From Acidovorax sp. 69 (GTDB lineage Bacteria > Pseudomonadota > Gammaproteobacteria > Burkholderiales > Burkholderiaceae_C), in contig NZ_PGEP01000001.1 in the NCBI RefSeq assembly GCF_002797445.1, positions 1,239,001-1,303,000 of the forward strand: a stretch of 64,000 bases of DNA, written 5' to 3'. The first letter of the stretch is position 1; each line of letters starts with the position of its first letter. The notes beneath the pieces were generated by a model. The model worked only from the letters and a program-made list of their open reading frames with translations, searched no databases and was not told the DNA's origin. Shown here piece by piece: positions 20,441-32,124 of the stretch. The translations under genes and the position numbers were made by a program.

Positions 20441-21381
20441 TATGAATTTTTGCGCAAAACGGGTTGCAGCAGCACCACCAGCGCCCCGGCGCCCCCATCC
20501 ATGGGGCGGGCCTGCACAAAGGCCAGCACCTCGTTCTTTTGCACCAGCCAGCGCTGCACCCGGCCCTTGAGCACGGGGCTTTTGCCGGGCGAGCCCAGCC
20601 CCTTGCCATGCACCACACGCACGCAGCGTATGCCTATTTTGTGGGCGTGGCGGATGAAGTCGCCCAGCGCCTCGCGCGCCTCGTCCACGCGCAGGCCGTG
20701 CAGGTCGAGTTGGCGCTGGATGCTCCAGTGGCCGGACCGAAGGCGGCGCGTCACCTCCACGCCAATGCCGGGGCGGCGAAAGCTCAGTTGGTCATCGGTG
20801 TCGAGCAAGGTGCTCACATCGAAATCGTCGCTGATGGATTCGAGCAGCACCCGCTCTTCGTCCAGCCAGTGCTGCACCGGCAGCGGAGGTGGCTTGTGGC
20901 GGCGCAGGCGCGCCACGTTGGGGTTGCGCAGCGGGGTGACGGGGCCCACGCTGCGGCTGAAGAGGTGGCGCTCGGCCTCGGCCCGGGCTGTGGCCTCGCG
21001 GCGGGCTTTGGCCTCGGCCTCCTGGCGTTCCTGGTCCTCGCGCAGGCGGCGTGCCACGGTGGCCAGGTCCTGCAGCTGGGTGATGCGTTCCCCCGCCCGG
21101 CGCGGGGCAGGTGGCGCGCGGCGCCGGGGCTGTGGCGGCTTTTCTCCGGCGGCAGCAGGGGCGTGGGCATGGCGAATGGGTCGCATCGCGGCCTTGGCCG
21201 CTGTCTTTTTGTCGGCCATTCCAGCACGCCGGGCCGACCTGGGTTCGGTAGGCGCCGCAGGGTCAGCGCCAGGCTCGGTGGCGGCGATGGGGCCTTCTTT
21301 GTCGCGCGCAGCGCGTGCTAGCGCGGCCTGCAGCGCCGTTGCGGGGGGGGGGGGAGGGGGTGCGGGTGTCGGGGCAGTCAC
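20440..21381 (-). CDS. Smr domain protein (putative endonuclease)
   Basis: A 313-aa protein. A low-complexity N-terminal half is rich in Pro, Ala, Arg and Glu and contains a poly-Pro run. The C-terminal Smr domain follows, with [12 protein letters not shown] and [11 protein letters not shown]. Smr domains nick DNA or RNA; stand-alone proteins of this type are often YdaL/SmrA-like. The start lies 39 bases before a G12 (C12 on the coding strand) tract. The gene overlaps radC by 4 bp and is probably co-transcribed with it. Confidence 0.88.
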   Translation of the reverse strand: MTAPTPAPPPPPPATALQAALARAARDKEGPIAATEPGADPAAPTEPRSARRAGMADKKTAAKAAMRPIRHAHAPAAAGEKPPQPRRRAPPAPRRAGERITQLQDLATVARRLREDQERQEAEAKARREATARAEAERHLFSRSVGPVTPLRNPNVARLRRHKPPPLPVQHWLDEERVLLESISDDFDVSTLLDTDDQLSFRRPGIGVEVTRRLRSGHWSIQRQLDLHGLRVDEAREALGDFIRHAHKIGIRCVRVVHGKGLGSPGKSPVLKGRVQRWLVQKNEVLAFVQARPMDGGAGALVVLLQPVLRKNS

Positions 21382-22091
21382 ACCAGTCCCCTTTCTGCCA
21401 TCGATAGCGCCTGGCCGGGCGCCACGATGACATGGTCGAGCACACGCACATCCACCAGCGCCAAGGTGGTTTTGAGGGTCTGCGTCAGCGCTTCGTCGGC
21501 ACGGCTTGGCTCTACGCTGCCGCTGGGGTGGTTGTGGGCCAGCACCACCGCCGCTGCCTGGTGGTGCAGCGCACGTAGCACCACCTCGCGCGGGTACACG
21601 CTGGTCTGCGTGAGCGTGCCGCGAAACAGCTCCTCCATGGCCAGCAGGCGGTTTTGCGCATCGAGGAACAGCACGGCAAACACCTCGTGCCCCTTGGCCG
21701 CCAGGTGCAGCTGCAGGTAGTGCTGGACGGCACCGGGTGAGTCGAACACCTCGCGTTCGCGCAGCTGCTGGGCCAGGGCCCGGCGCGCGAGTTCGAGCAC
21801 GGCCACCAGTTCGGCGCGTTTGGCGGGGCCCAGTCCCTTGATGCGGGTCAGGTCGGCCGCGCTGGTGTGCAGCAGCCCGGCAATGCCGCCGAAGCCGCCA
21901 CTCACTTTGCCGCTGGTGGCATCCAGGCTGGGAGGGTCGAGCAGCTCTTGCGCCATCTGCAGCACGCCTTTGCCCACGATGCCGGTGCGCAGCAAGATGG
22001 CCAGCAGCTCGGCGTCGGCCAGGGCAGCGGGGCCACGCGCCAGCAGCTTCTCGCGGGGCTGGGCATCGGCAGGCAGATTTTTGATGGCCAT
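21378..22091 (-). CDS. radC: RadC-family JAMM protein
   Basis: A 237-aa protein. An N-terminal helix-hairpin-helix region ([39 protein letters not shown]) is followed by the JAB/MPN domain with [14 protein letters not shown], the JAMM zinc site. The historic link to DNA repair is doubtful; the biochemical role is unknown. The ATG at 22091 begins the family-typical [20 protein letters not shown], so the much longer frame upstream is not used. Confidence 0.92.
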   Translation of the reverse strand: MAIKNLPADAQPREKLLARGPAALADAELLAILLRTGIVGKGVLQMAQELLDPPSLDATSGKVSGGFGGIAGLLHTSAADLTRIKGLGPAKRAELVAVLELARRALAQQLREREVFDSPGAVQHYLQLHLAAKGHEVFAVLFLDAQNRLLAMEELFRGTLTQTSVYPREVVLRALHHQAAAVVLAHNHPSGSVEPSRADEALTQTLKTTLALVDVRVLDHVIVAPGQALSMAERGLV

Positions 22092-22211
22092 GGCGCTTGG
22101 GAAACGAAGGTGGAGGGTGGGGCAGAGGGCTGGGAATCGACCCCCAAGCGAACGCCGCTGATAGGGCTTTGCCTGGTTTTCTACAATGCAGGCCAGTTTA
22201 TCGGGACTTTC

Positions 22212-22676
22212 ATGACCACTATCGACACTTCCCTTCCCACCGTTCAGCCCGGCTCCTTCCTCACGCTGCACTACCGCCTGGCTGGCCCAGCGGGGGATGT
22301 GATCAACACTTTCACAGACAAACCCGCCACCCTGTCGCTGGGCACGGGCGAGTTGTCGCCCGCCATGGAGCAGCGCCTGCTGGGCCTGCCCGAGGGCACG
22401 CGCACCACGTTCGAGCTGCCAGCGGGCGAGGCTTTTGGTGAGCGCAATGCCGACATGCAGCAGTGGGTGGCGCGCAAGCTGATGAACGAGCTGGGCGACC
22501 CCGACGAAAAATACAACGTGGGCGATGTGGTGCAGTTCCCTACACCCGATGGGCAAGGCAGCTATGCCGGCGCCGTGATGCAGGTGCGCGACGATGGTGC
22601 GATGCTGTTTGACTTCAACCACCCGTTGGCTGGCCAGCCGGTGACGTTTGAAGTGCAGCTCATCGGAATTCTGTGA
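22212..22676 (+). CDS. fkpB: FKBP-type peptidyl-prolyl isomerase, SlpA type
   Basis: A 154-aa FKBP of the SlyD/SlpA type, with [24 protein letters not shown] at the FKBP N-terminus. It has the inserted IF domain ([24 protein letters not shown]) and no His-rich tail. It catalyses proline isomerisation in the cytoplasm. The pairing with ispH is conserved across proteobacteria; the stop codon overlaps the ispH start. It diverges from radC, with a 120-bp shared promoter gap. Confidence 0.92.
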   Translation: MTTIDTSLPTVQPGSFLTLHYRLAGPAGDVINTFTDKPATLSLGTGELSPAMEQRLLGLPEGTRTTFELPAGEAFGERNADMQQWVARKLMNELGDPDEKYNVGDVVQFPTPDGQGSYAGAVMQVRDDGAMLFDFNHPLAGQPVTFEVQLIGIL

Positions 22677-23671
22677 TGCAGGCGCCCCAGGAAATCCTGC
22701 TGGCCGAGCCGCGCGGCTTTTGTGCAGGCGTGGACCGTGCGATCGAGATCGTCGAGCGCGCCATTCAAAAGTTCGGTGCTCCCATCTATGTGCGCCACGA
22801 GATCGTGCACAACACCTATGTGGTGAACGACCTCAAGGCCAAGGGCGCGATCTTTATCGAAGAGCTGTCGGACGTGCCACCCGGCGCCACGCTGGTGTTC
22901 AGCGCCCACGGCGTGAGCAAGGCCGTGCAGCAAGAGGCCGTGGCGCGCGGCTTCAGCATTTTTGACGCTACCTGCCCGCTGGTGACCAAGGTGCACGTCG
23001 AAGTCGCCAAGCTCGCCAAAGAAGGCTACGAGTTCATCATGATTGGCCACAAGGGCCACCCCGAGGTGGAAGGCACCATGGGCCAGCTGGACCACGGCAT
23101 CCACCTGGTGGAAGACGTGGCCGACGTGGCCCATGTGCAGCCCGCGCAGACCGCCAAACTGGCCGTGGTCACGCAGACCACGTTGAGCGTGGACGATGCC
23201 GCCGAAATCTCGGCCGCCGTGCGTGCGCGCTTCCCGAGCGTGCGGGAGCCCAAGCAGCAGGACATCTGCTACGCCACCCAGAACCGGCAGGACGCCGTCA
23301 AGGTGCTGAGCCCGCAGGTGGACGTGGTGATTGTGGTGGGCAGCCCCACCAGTTCCAACAGCAACCGCCTGCGCGAGCTGGCCGCCAAGCTGGGCACCAC
23401 GGCCTACATGGTCGACAGTGCGGACGAGCTGAAGGGCGAATGGTTTGATGGCACCGCCCGCGTGGGCCTGACGGCGGGTGCCTCGGCCCCGGAAATCCTG
23501 GTGCAGCAGGTCATCGACCGCATCAAGGCGCTGGGTGCGGTGTCGGTGCGCACCATGGCGGGCATTGAGGAAACCATCAAGTTCCCGCTGCCCAAGGGGC
23601 TCAAGATGGACGCGTCCACGGGCCTGGAAATCCGCCAGCGCATGCCCGAGACCGGTCCGGCCGCGCATTGA
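22676..23671 (+). CDS. ispH: 4-hydroxy-3-methylbut-2-enyl diphosphate reductase IspH
   Basis: The last enzyme of the MEP pathway. It reduces HMBPP to IPP and DMAPP with a [4Fe-4S] cluster. Family signatures are [17 protein letters not shown] (Cys16), [32 protein letters not shown] and [12 protein letters not shown], which include the three cluster cysteines. The ATG at 22676 overlaps the fkpB stop (tgatg); a GTG one codon earlier is also open. Confidence 0.96.
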   Translation: MQAPQEILLAEPRGFCAGVDRAIEIVERAIQKFGAPIYVRHEIVHNTYVVNDLKAKGAIFIEELSDVPPGATLVFSAHGVSKAVQQEAVARGFSIFDATCPLVTKVHVEVAKLAKEGYEFIMIGHKGHPEVEGTMGQLDHGIHLVEDVADVAHVQPAQTAKLAVVTQTTLSVDDAAEISAAVRARFPSVREPKQQDICYATQNRQDAVKVLSPQVDVVIVVGSPTSSNSNRLRELAAKLGTTAYMVDSADELKGEWFDGTARVGLTAGASAPEILVQQVIDRIKALGAVSVRTMAGIEETIKFPLPKGLKMDASTGLEIRQRMPETGPAAH

Positions 23672-23727
23672 CGGCGGGGGAAAGGTGCCAGGGCATTGAA
23701 GCGTAGGGGGGTGAATGCTCCTGAATA

Positions 23728-23771
23728 AATAGCTGCTAGCGCTTATTCATCAAGCGCTTGAGGCTGTTTTT
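23728..23771. repeat. dispersed hairpin repeat, copy C
   Basis: AAATAGCTGCTAGCGCTT, then CAAGCGCTTGAGGCTGTTTTT; AGCGCTT pairs with AAGCGCT. It lies between convergent ispH and the CBS-domain gene and ends in a T run, consistent with a terminator. Confidence 0.75.
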
Positions 23772-23796
23772 ACTTGAATATCTGGTGGTGGCTTCT

Positions 23797-24513
23797 TCAT
23801 AGCGGCATGGCTGGCCCGCTCCAGAGATCCAGCGGTGGGTCTGCCGCCACCGCACGCAGGATGTCGGTGCGCGAGATAAACCCCGACAACACCCCTGCGT
23901 CATCGGTGACCGGCAGGCCGGGCAGGCCAGTGTCCAGCAGCACTGCCGCTACACGGCGCAGTTCGGTGTCGGGCGCCACGGTGGGCACGGGGCTCACCAT
24001 CACCTCGGCCACCGGGCGGCGCGCCAGATCGATGGCCTGTTTGACGGCGCCGGGCTCGGGCAGCAGGTCCAGCGGTGCCATGTCGGCCCGCAGCAGCAGC
24101 CCGATCACACGGCCCAGCGCATCCACCACCGGGGCCTGCGCCACCTTGTGCTCGGCCAGCGTTTGCCAGGCATCGTTGACGCGCGCATCCGGCGGCACAC
24201 TGAGGGCGCCGGGTGTCATCACATCGCTGACCTTGGTGAGGGGCTGGCGGGCCACTTGGGGGCCGTGCCCGGTCTGGGCATAGGCGCTCACGGCATCCTG
24301 CATGCGCAGGTTGACGGCAGCGGGCGCTGGCGCGGTGTGGGCTGCGATGGGGTGGGGTGGGGCGTTGAAGACAGGCGTGGGCTCGCCGGACACATCCATC
24401 GCCCGGGTGTGTAGCGCCTGGGGCCGCTGCACGCGCCGCACTGGCGAGATCTGCGACAGGTTCTCCGGGCCACCCCGGTACATCTGCCCCGACGGGCCGA
24501 ACACAAAGAACAT
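23797..24513 (-). CDS. CBS-domain protein
   Basis: A 238-aa protein from ATG 24513 (MFFVFGPSGQMYRG). An N-terminal linker of about 95 residues is rich in Pro and Ala. Two CBS motifs follow: VSDVMTPGALSVPPDARVNDAWQTL...GVIGLLLRADM (in part) and VAEVMVSPVPTVAPDTELRRVAAVLLDTGLPG...GFISRTDILR. CBS pairs bind adenine nucleotides and regulate partner proteins; no catalytic domain is attached here, so the partner is unknown. Confidence 0.85.
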   Translation of the reverse strand: MFFVFGPSGQMYRGGPENLSQISPVRRVQRPQALHTRAMDVSGEPTPVFNAPPHPIAAHTAPAPAAVNLRMQDAVSAYAQTGHGPQVARQPLTKVSDVMTPGALSVPPDARVNDAWQTLAEHKVAQAPVVDALGRVIGLLLRADMAPLDLLPEPGAVKQAIDLARRPVAEVMVSPVPTVAPDTELRRVAAVLLDTGLPGLPVTDDAGVLSGFISRTDILRAVAADPPLDLWSGPAMPL

Positions 24514-24679
24514 GCTTTTCCTCCTGCTGGCAGGCCTGCGAAGGGCGTTCGCGTGGGGCTGCGCTGTCCATGTTATCGGCAGTTGCCCCGTGTGCATGTA
24601 GCCGCCGTTGTATCGGTGTGTTGTGGGCTGCCCCTACACTGCCTTCCTTTTGTCACACCCTGTCCTACGGAGCCCCTGC

Positions 24680-25621
24680 ATGATCGATCGCGCCGCCATT
24701 GCCGCCGCCCGCCGCCAACTGGCCACCCAGCCCGACTTTCTGCGCGCCACGCCCCTGATGCGTGCGTCTGGCCGATCCCTGGGGGTGGACTGCGGCGAGG
24801 TCTGGCTCAAGCTGGAGCACTTGCAGGTGGGCGGCAGCTTCAAGGCGCGCGGCATGCTCTACCGCCTGCTGGCCAACCCGGTGCCCGACAGCGGCGTGAT
24901 CATCGCCTCGGGCGGCAACGCCGGCATTGCTGTGGCAGCCGCCGCCAAGGCGCTGGGTGTGCGCTGCGAGGTGTTTGTGCCCGAGGTCTCTCCCGAGGCG
25001 AAACGCGCCCGGCTGCGCGCTTTGGGCGCTGAGGTGGTGGTCACGGGCGCGGCCTATTCCGAAGCGTTTGACGCCTGCGTGGCGCGCCAGCAAGCCACCG
25101 GCGCATTGCAGGCCCATGCCTACGACCAGCCCGAGGTGGTGGCCGGTGCAGGCACCCTGGCGCTGGAGCTGGAAGAGCAAGCAGGCCGCCTCCCCGACAC
25201 GGTGCTGGTCAGCGTGGGCGGCGGCGGCCTCATCGGCGGCGTGGCGGCATGGGTCGAGAGCCGCGCCCATGTGGTGGCCCTGGAGCCCGAGCGCGCGCCC
25301 ACGCTGCATGCTGCGCGGGCGGCGGGCCAGCCGGTGGATGTGGCGGTGGGTGGCGTGGCCGCCGATTCCCTGGGTGCCAAGCGCATCGGCGCTATTGGCT
25401 GGGAGGTGAGCCAGCGCCATGTGCACGATGCCTTGCTGCTGCCCGATGACGCCATCCGCGCCGCCCAGTTGTGGCTGTGGAAAGAGCTGAAACTGGCCGT
25501 GGAACCCGCTGCCGCCCTGGGCCTGGCAGCGCTGCAAACCGGTGCGTACCGCCCCCAGCCGCAGGAGACCGTGGGCCTGATCCTGTGTGGTGCCAATTTC
25601 GACCCGGCCAGCCTCGGTTGA
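24680..25621 (+). CDS. threonine/serine dehydratase family PLP enzyme
   Basis: A 313-aa fold-type II PLP enzyme. The PLP lysine is Lys55 in VGGSFKARG. Phosphate-binding and cofactor loops are SGGNAGIAVA and SVGGGGLIGG. It is shorter than IlvA and has no regulatory ACT domain, so it resembles catabolic or orphan threonine/serine dehydratases. The substrate is not certain from sequence. Confidence 0.85.
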   Translation: MIDRAAIAAARRQLATQPDFLRATPLMRASGRSLGVDCGEVWLKLEHLQVGGSFKARGMLYRLLANPVPDSGVIIASGGNAGIAVAAAAKALGVRCEVFVPEVSPEAKRARLRALGAEVVVTGAAYSEAFDACVARQQATGALQAHAYDQPEVVAGAGTLALELEEQAGRLPDTVLVSVGGGGLIGGVAAWVESRAHVVALEPERAPTLHAARAAGQPVDVAVGGVAADSLGAKRIGAIGWEVSQRHVHDALLLPDDAIRAAQLWLWKELKLAVEPAAALGLAALQTGAYRPQPQETVGLILCGANFDPASLG

Positions 25622-25908
25622 CTCAGAAGTAGCGTAAGCCACTGACGCAGCCCATGCCATTGCACCTGTAGAGCTGGCTTGGCCGGGCCGCCGGTTGCTT
25701 CCCTTTGGGTTGGGGGGCGCGAAGCGATTCCGTGGGACTGTGATATCCGCATCAGGGCGTGGGCTCAATACAGTGCACGCTGACATCCACTAGCTCAGCA
25801 GTCCCAGACTGCTCGTGCCTTGCGCTTGGAATCGTAACCCTGGAACTTCAGAGAGTGTTACGCTTGGTAGCATTCTCTTGGCCTCCCCCTACTCGGATAG
25901 CTTTTCTA

Positions 25909-28900
25909 ATGCCGCAATTTTGTTTGATAGGGGGCACGCATTTGCGATCAGCGCTGGTGCTGGCTGTCTCCAGTGTGCTGTTCTGGGGCAGCGCTGCTGC
26001 AACGAGTCTGGCCGCCTCTTCAGTGCGCGCACCTGAACGCAACGAAGTCGCGTTGATCGACGTCGCACTGCCCGATAGCCGGAGCCTCGAAGCCGGTATA
26101 GCGCTCGGTGTCAAGGTGGTGCGGTTTGATAGCCGCAGAGACGGTCTGGCGGACATTGCGCATTGGGCTGCTGGCCAGAAGGAACTGGACGCGATCCATG
26201 TCCTTTCTCACGGATCGGCTGGCGTGGTGAATCTGGGCACGGTCCCGTTGACGCGGTCTTCGCTGGAACTGGATCAGACCCGTTCCCAGCTGGCAGCCTT
26301 AGGGGGCGCCTTGAAGAAGGGTGGGGATCTGCTCTTCTACGGCTGCGAGGTGGCCGACGGCGTTGGGCTTGGCGTGCTGCAGGCGATCGCTGACGCCACC
26401 GGCGCAGATGTGGCCGCTTCGACGGACCTGACAGGCGCCGCGAGTCGAGGCGGCAACTGGGTTCTTGAGAGACACATTGGCCACATCGAAGCCCAATCCC
26501 CGCTGAGTGCCAGGGCCATTGCCGACTACGACGGCCTGCTCATTTCCGGTAACGGCACGGCCGACGGCGACTACGATTTTGGCGGCACCCTGAGCGTCGC
26601 CCAGAGCGGCGCCAACGCCGGCTTCAAGAAGCTCAACGACAAACTGCTGGTCAGCAGCTTCCTGATCAAGGACGGCACCCAGCTGTATGCCAACGACGGC
26701 AATGCCAATTCCGACGGTTCCGTCATTACCGCCGTGTTCAAGGCCGAAGGCACGACAGTGGCCAAGACCTTCACCTTCAATGACTTCTCGATGAGTGTCA
26801 CAGACCCCGGGGGCGCGCATGTGCGCTATTTTGACCAGCTCGAAGTCCTGCTCAAGGATAGTGCCGGCAATGCCATAGGGTCGGTCTACAAGATCGCCAA
26901 CGGCGCGACGCCGACCATGGGCACGGGGATTACCAAGCTGAGCACGCTGCTCAATGGCGGCAACGAGTGGTCGGTCAACGGCGTCGCTTCGGTGACGGTC
27001 ACGGCCAGCCTGGTGCTGAACGCCACGCCCGGCAAGCAAGGCGGCTACGGCACTGAAATCAACTTCATGTCCATGAAGATGAGCAACATCACTGCGGTAG
27101 CGAGCAACGTCGCCCCCACCTTTGTTGGAGCCTCCACAGCGCTGAGCGTGGGGCAGAACAGCGGCGACGTCGACGTCAGGAGCTTGCTGCACGCGAGCGA
27201 CAGCGATACCGGCCAGACCCTGACTTGGGCGCAGTTTTCCGCGCCAGGGCATGGCACGCTGAGCTTTAGCGGCACCACCGGTTCCTCGGGCAGCACCGAC
27301 CTCACCCCGGGCGGCACCATTGCTTATGCTCCGACGGCAGGCTACGCTGGCACCGACTCGTTCACGGTGCAGGTCAGCGATGGCACGTCCAACGCCATTC
27401 GCACCATCACCGTCAATATTACGCCGACCACGCCCGGCGCGCCCGACCTGGCGGCAGGCAGCGATAAGGGCAGCAGTTCGACTGACAACCACACCAATGA
27501 GAGCAGCCTGACTTTCTCTGGCACCAGCGCTGCTGGCGACTCCACGAGTTCCGTGCGGGTATTCCTGGATGTCAACAATAACGGCGTATACGACGGCGGC
27601 GACGCTGCGGCGGCAGTCACTGTCAGCAACGGCGCCTGGACCGTCACCGGCTTGTCCACCAGCGGCTTGGCCGACGGCGCCTACAACGTGTATGCGATCA
27701 CCACCTCGGCCATCGGATCCGTCAGCAGCGCCCGTAGTTCCGGCCTGACCATCACCATCGACAAGACCGCTCCAGGCGCGCCGATCAACCAGATCGTGCT
27801 GGGCGCCAGCTCCGACAGCGGCAGCTCCAACGTCGACAACATCACCAGCGTCACCAATCCGGTCATGCGCGTGAACCTTGCGGGCACCAATGCTGTGGCC
27901 AGCGATACGGTTGAACTGCTGCTGGGCGGCGCGTCGCTAGGCACACCTGTGGCCGCTGTGTTCACTGGCACCGACATCGCCAATGGGTTTATCGATCTGG
28001 CTGTTACCAGCGGTGCGCTGGGCGCTGATGGCAATAAGACCTTCACCGCCAGGATCACAGACGTGGCCGGCAATGTGGGCGCAGCTGGTGGGAGCCGCAT
28101 CATCGTGCTCGACACCACCGCTCCGGCTACACCAGCCACACCCGTCCTTGATTCGGCGAGCGACAGCGGCAGCTCGAATTCGGACCGCATTACCAGCAAT
28201 GCCACCCCCGTCATCAATGGCACGGCGGAAAACGGCAGCGTCGTTACCCTGTACGACAGCAACGGCACCACCGTGTTGGGTTCGGCGGTAGCCACTGGTG
28301 GCGCCTGGAGCATCACCACCAGCGCCCTTGCCAATGGCATCCACAACCTGAGCGTCAAGGCGAGCGATGTGGCAGGTAACGTCAGTGCTGCATCCGGGTT
28401 GCTGCCTGTCACCATCGACACGCGGCCATTGGTCTTTACCAGCGCCACTGCAGGCGATGGGCAGGTCACTCTCGTGTGGAGCAGCACGGCGGCCAGCGTC
28501 ATTGGCGTATACACCGTGACAGGCACGCCAGCGGGCACCTGCACTACCAGCACCACATCCTGCGTCGTATCAGGCCTGACCAACGGCACGACCTATCAGT
28601 TCACGGGGACAGTCAGTGGCGGTGGTGGTATCGCCTCTGCCCCGATCAGCGCAACACCGGTACGCACCGAGTACACCGGTCCGGTGCCGGGCGTCCCCGG
28701 CAATGCTGCGGTCGCGATCACTGGTGGCGGCACCCACTGCACGTTGACGTCAGCGGGTTTCAATGCGGTGGTACCACCCAACGCTCCGGTAGACGCTGCC
28801 CAGCCGGTTGGCGTCTTTCGTTTCACCGCCGTGGGCTGCCCGGGCGATACGCTCTCTATCAGCCTGACCTATCCCCAGCCCTTGCCTGCGGGTGTGCGTT

Positions 28901-29187
28901 TCCTCAAATTTGGCCCACCTGCAGCGGGCCAGCCAGCATCATGGTTTGAGCTCCAGGCGGCCGACTATTCGCTGAGCAATGGTGGCCGTACGGTGACCTA
29001 TAGCGTCACCGACAACCAGGCTGGAGATTCGAACACGGCAGCTGGTGTCATTGACGATCCATTTGCGCCCATGGTTTTCCTGGCGGCGGCAGGCGTGACC
29101 GGTGTGCCGGCGCTTTCGCAGTGGGGCCTGATGCTGATGATTCTGGTGGTGGGATTGATGGGGTGGCGCATGCATCGCTTGGGTTGA
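25909..29187 (+). CDS. large secreted DUF4347 / Ig-like repeat protein with IPTL-CTERM-type tail
   Basis: About 1092 aa. An N-terminal hydrophobic segment (SALVLAVSSVLFWGSAAATSLAASS) precedes a DUF4347 domain with His101 in IHVLSHGSAGVV and Cys146 in LFYGCEVADG. Next come a cadherin-like module (about residues 400-510), three bacterial Ig-like modules with the ITIDKTAPGAP linker, and a fibronectin-III-like module. The C-terminus is VPALSQWGLMLMILVVGLMG plus WRMHRLG, an IPTL-CTERM-type sorting tail. This is a cell-surface protein, probably adhesive or self-processing. The ATG at 25909 is chosen because it precedes the hydrophobic segment; an upstream in-frame ATG at 25759 adds improbable sequence. 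Confidence 0.83.
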   Translation: MPQFCLIGGTHLRSALVLAVSSVLFWGSAAATSLAASSVRAPERNEVALIDVALPDSRSLEAGIALGVKVVRFDSRRDGLADIAHWAAGQKELDAIHVLSHGSAGVVNLGTVPLTRSSLELDQTRSQLAALGGALKKGGDLLFYGCEVADGVGLGVLQAIADATGADVAASTDLTGAASRGGNWVLERHIGHIEAQSPLSARAIADYDGLLISGNGTADGDYDFGGTLSVAQSGANAGFKKLNDKLLVSSFLIKDGTQLYANDGNANSDGSVITAVFKAEGTTVAKTFTFNDFSMSVTDPGGAHVRYFDQLEVLLKDSAGNAIGSVYKIANGATPTMGTGITKLSTLLNGGNEWSVNGVASVTVTASLVLNATPGKQGGYGTEINFMSMKMSNITAVASNVAPTFVGASTALSVGQNSGDVDVRSLLHASDSDTGQTLTWAQFSAPGHGTLSFSGTTGSSGSTDLTPGGTIAYAPTAGYAGTDSFTVQVSDGTSNAIRTITVNITPTTPGAPDLAAGSDKGSSSTDNHTNESSLTFSGTSAAGDSTSSVRVFLDVNNNGVYDGGDAAAAVTVSNGAWTVTGLSTSGLADGAYNVYAITTSAIGSVSSARSSGLTITIDKTAPGAPINQIVLGASSDSGSSNVDNITSVTNPVMRVNLAGTNAVASDTVELLLGGASLGTPVAAVFTGTDIANGFIDLAVTSGALGADGNKTFTARITDVAGNVGAAGGSRIIVLDTTAPATPATPVLDSASDSGSSNSDRITSNATPVINGTAENGSVVTLYDSNGTTVLGSAVATGGAWSITTSALANGIHNLSVKASDVAGNVSAASGLLPVTIDTRPLVFTSATAGDGQVTLVWSSTAASVIGVYTVTGTPAGTCTTSTTSCVVSGLTNGTTYQFTGTVSGGGGIASAPISATPVRTEYTGPVPGVPGNAAVAITGGGTHCTLTSAGFNAVVPPNAPVDAAQPVGVFRFTAVGCPGDTLSISLTYPQPLPAGVRFLKFGPPAAGQPASWFELQAADYSLSNGGRTVTYSVTDNQAGDSNTAAGVIDDPFAPMVFLAAAGVTGVPALSQWGLMLMILVVGLMGWRMHRLG

Positions 29188-30874
<1,687 letters not shown>

Positions 30875-30892
30875 CGCAGGCTTCGACACACA

Positions 30893-30985
<93 letters not shown>

Positions 30986-30990
30986 TGCAC

Positions 30991-31030
30991 AAAGGTTTGT
31001 TGCTATTAATTTAGCAGCAAACCTTTTTTG
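30991..31030 (+). terminator. island-supplied terminator for tRNA-Ser
   Basis: AAAGGTTTGTTGCT pairs with AGCAGCAAACCTTT (14 bp with one G-T pair) around an AT-rich 8-nt loop, followed by TTTTTT. It lies 8 bp after the tRNA and just inside the island. The original host terminator is left beyond attR at 48804-48842. Confidence 0.85.
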
Positions 31031-31040
31031 CTTTATGAGT

Positions 31041-31060
31041 CATGTAGCCACCATGTAGCC
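31041..31060. promoter_or_regulatory. candidate integrase arm-type sites, left
   Basis: CATGTAGCC occurs twice, 11 bp apart. The same 20-bp double site is found at 48587-48606 near the other end of the island. Repeated short motifs flanking the att cores are what tyrosine recombinases use as arm sites. Confidence 0.5.
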
Positions 31061-31155
31061 AGCGGTACAGGGTTATGTGGCATGTATCCCGCTCTGCATC
31101 AACCAATGCACTTCGGCAATTTGCCGCGCCGGGGCCATTCGGGGTTTGCTCGGGT

Positions 31156-32124
31156 TCAACGCCCCGCTGCTTGAGGCTGTTCGTATTTCGTATGGGCAGT
31201 CAGCCCTAGCAGCGCCTCGACTTGACCTGCAGCGCGCATGACCTGGTACAGGTCGATCTGATCGAGAGTCGTGTCATCTTGTACATGCGCGGACAAGTAA
31301 CTTTCAGACTTGCTGAGCACTCCGTTACGGGCGCAGACGATGTAGGAGACCGATTCCGCCTCCAGTTCTTTCTGTGAATGCTGGAGGGGTGGGCGCTCAG
31401 GCACGTTCAGGTATCGGTCTTTCCCCAAATGCCCCAGAAACAGGTGGCCCAGTTCGTGCGCCACCGTGGCGAACTGCACGTTGTGTTCATGGTTGCGGTT
31501 GACGGTCATCTGGTAACTGCTGGGCGAATCAACCTCCTTCGCGCGCACCGTCACCCTGATGGAGCCCGCATTGCCATCGCCTGCATCCACTTCATGCCAT
31601 GCGATGTGCTTTTTGACCATTTTCTTGGCGTAGCTTTTCAGGGCGGCGGCGTCCATGGCACCGTGGGCGGCAAATGCGGCAACACCATCGGGGAGTGGGT
31701 CGCCCTCCGTATCGGCCACGTCATACACCAACGCCACTGGTCCAAACGGCCACAGTATGAGTAGTGGCCGTGCCCCGTCCTTCACGATGCGGTTGAACCG
31801 CTCAAACCAGTCCATGCGCGATGCTGCGTACAGCAGTCCGGGCTTTTGAACCTGCAAAAGCATGGCGTTGAACGGCGCAAAGTTGCGCAGCCGAATCACA
31901 AAATGGAGCAGCGCACGGAAGTCTTTTCCAGTGCGGTACAGCTTTGAATCAGACAGCAACTGATCCAGCAGTGTCCTGGCTGCTTCGGTCTCCAAAAGAT
32001 CCATTTGCTCCACGACTTCTCCATTGCGATTGCGAAGTGGGAAATACCGATGGCCCGCATCACCTGTACCAGGAAGGCAAACTTGAGTCCTGATCGTCTT
32101 AAGGAATACGCTTGCCTGTCTCAT
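31156..32124 (-). CDS. ArdC-like protein: ssDNA-binding-type N-terminus with HExxH metallopeptidase
   Basis: A 322-aa protein. Residues 48-145 (LLDQLL..., FAPFNAMLLQVQKP, WFERFNRIVKDGARPLLILWP, VYDVADTEGDPLP) resemble the ArdC/DUF1738-type N-terminal ssDNA-binding domain. Residues 206-262 hold H223-E-L-G-H227 and an ELEAE helix (E253/E257) for the third zinc ligand, as in ArdC and ImmA/IrrE-type peptidases. ArdC is known as a plasmid anti-restriction factor acting against type I systems. Here it is the last gene of an hsd operon. The ATG at 32124 overlaps the previous gene by 26 bp; a longer start is possible but less natural. Confidence 0.7.
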   Translation of the reverse strand: MRQASVFLKTIRTQVCLPGTGDAGHRYFPLRNRNGEVVEQMDLLETEAARTLLDQLLSDSKLYRTGKDFRALLHFVIRLRNFAPFNAMLLQVQKPGLLYAASRMDWFERFNRIVKDGARPLLILWPFGPVALVYDVADTEGDPLPDGVAAFAAHGAMDAAALKSYAKKMVKKHIAWHEVDAGDGNAGSIRVTVRAKEVDSPSSYQMTVNRNHEHNVQFATVAHELGHLFLGHLGKDRYLNVPERPPLQHSQKELEAESVSYIVCARNGVLSKSESYLSAHVQDDTTLDQIDLYQVMRAAGQVEALLGLTAHTKYEQPQAAGR

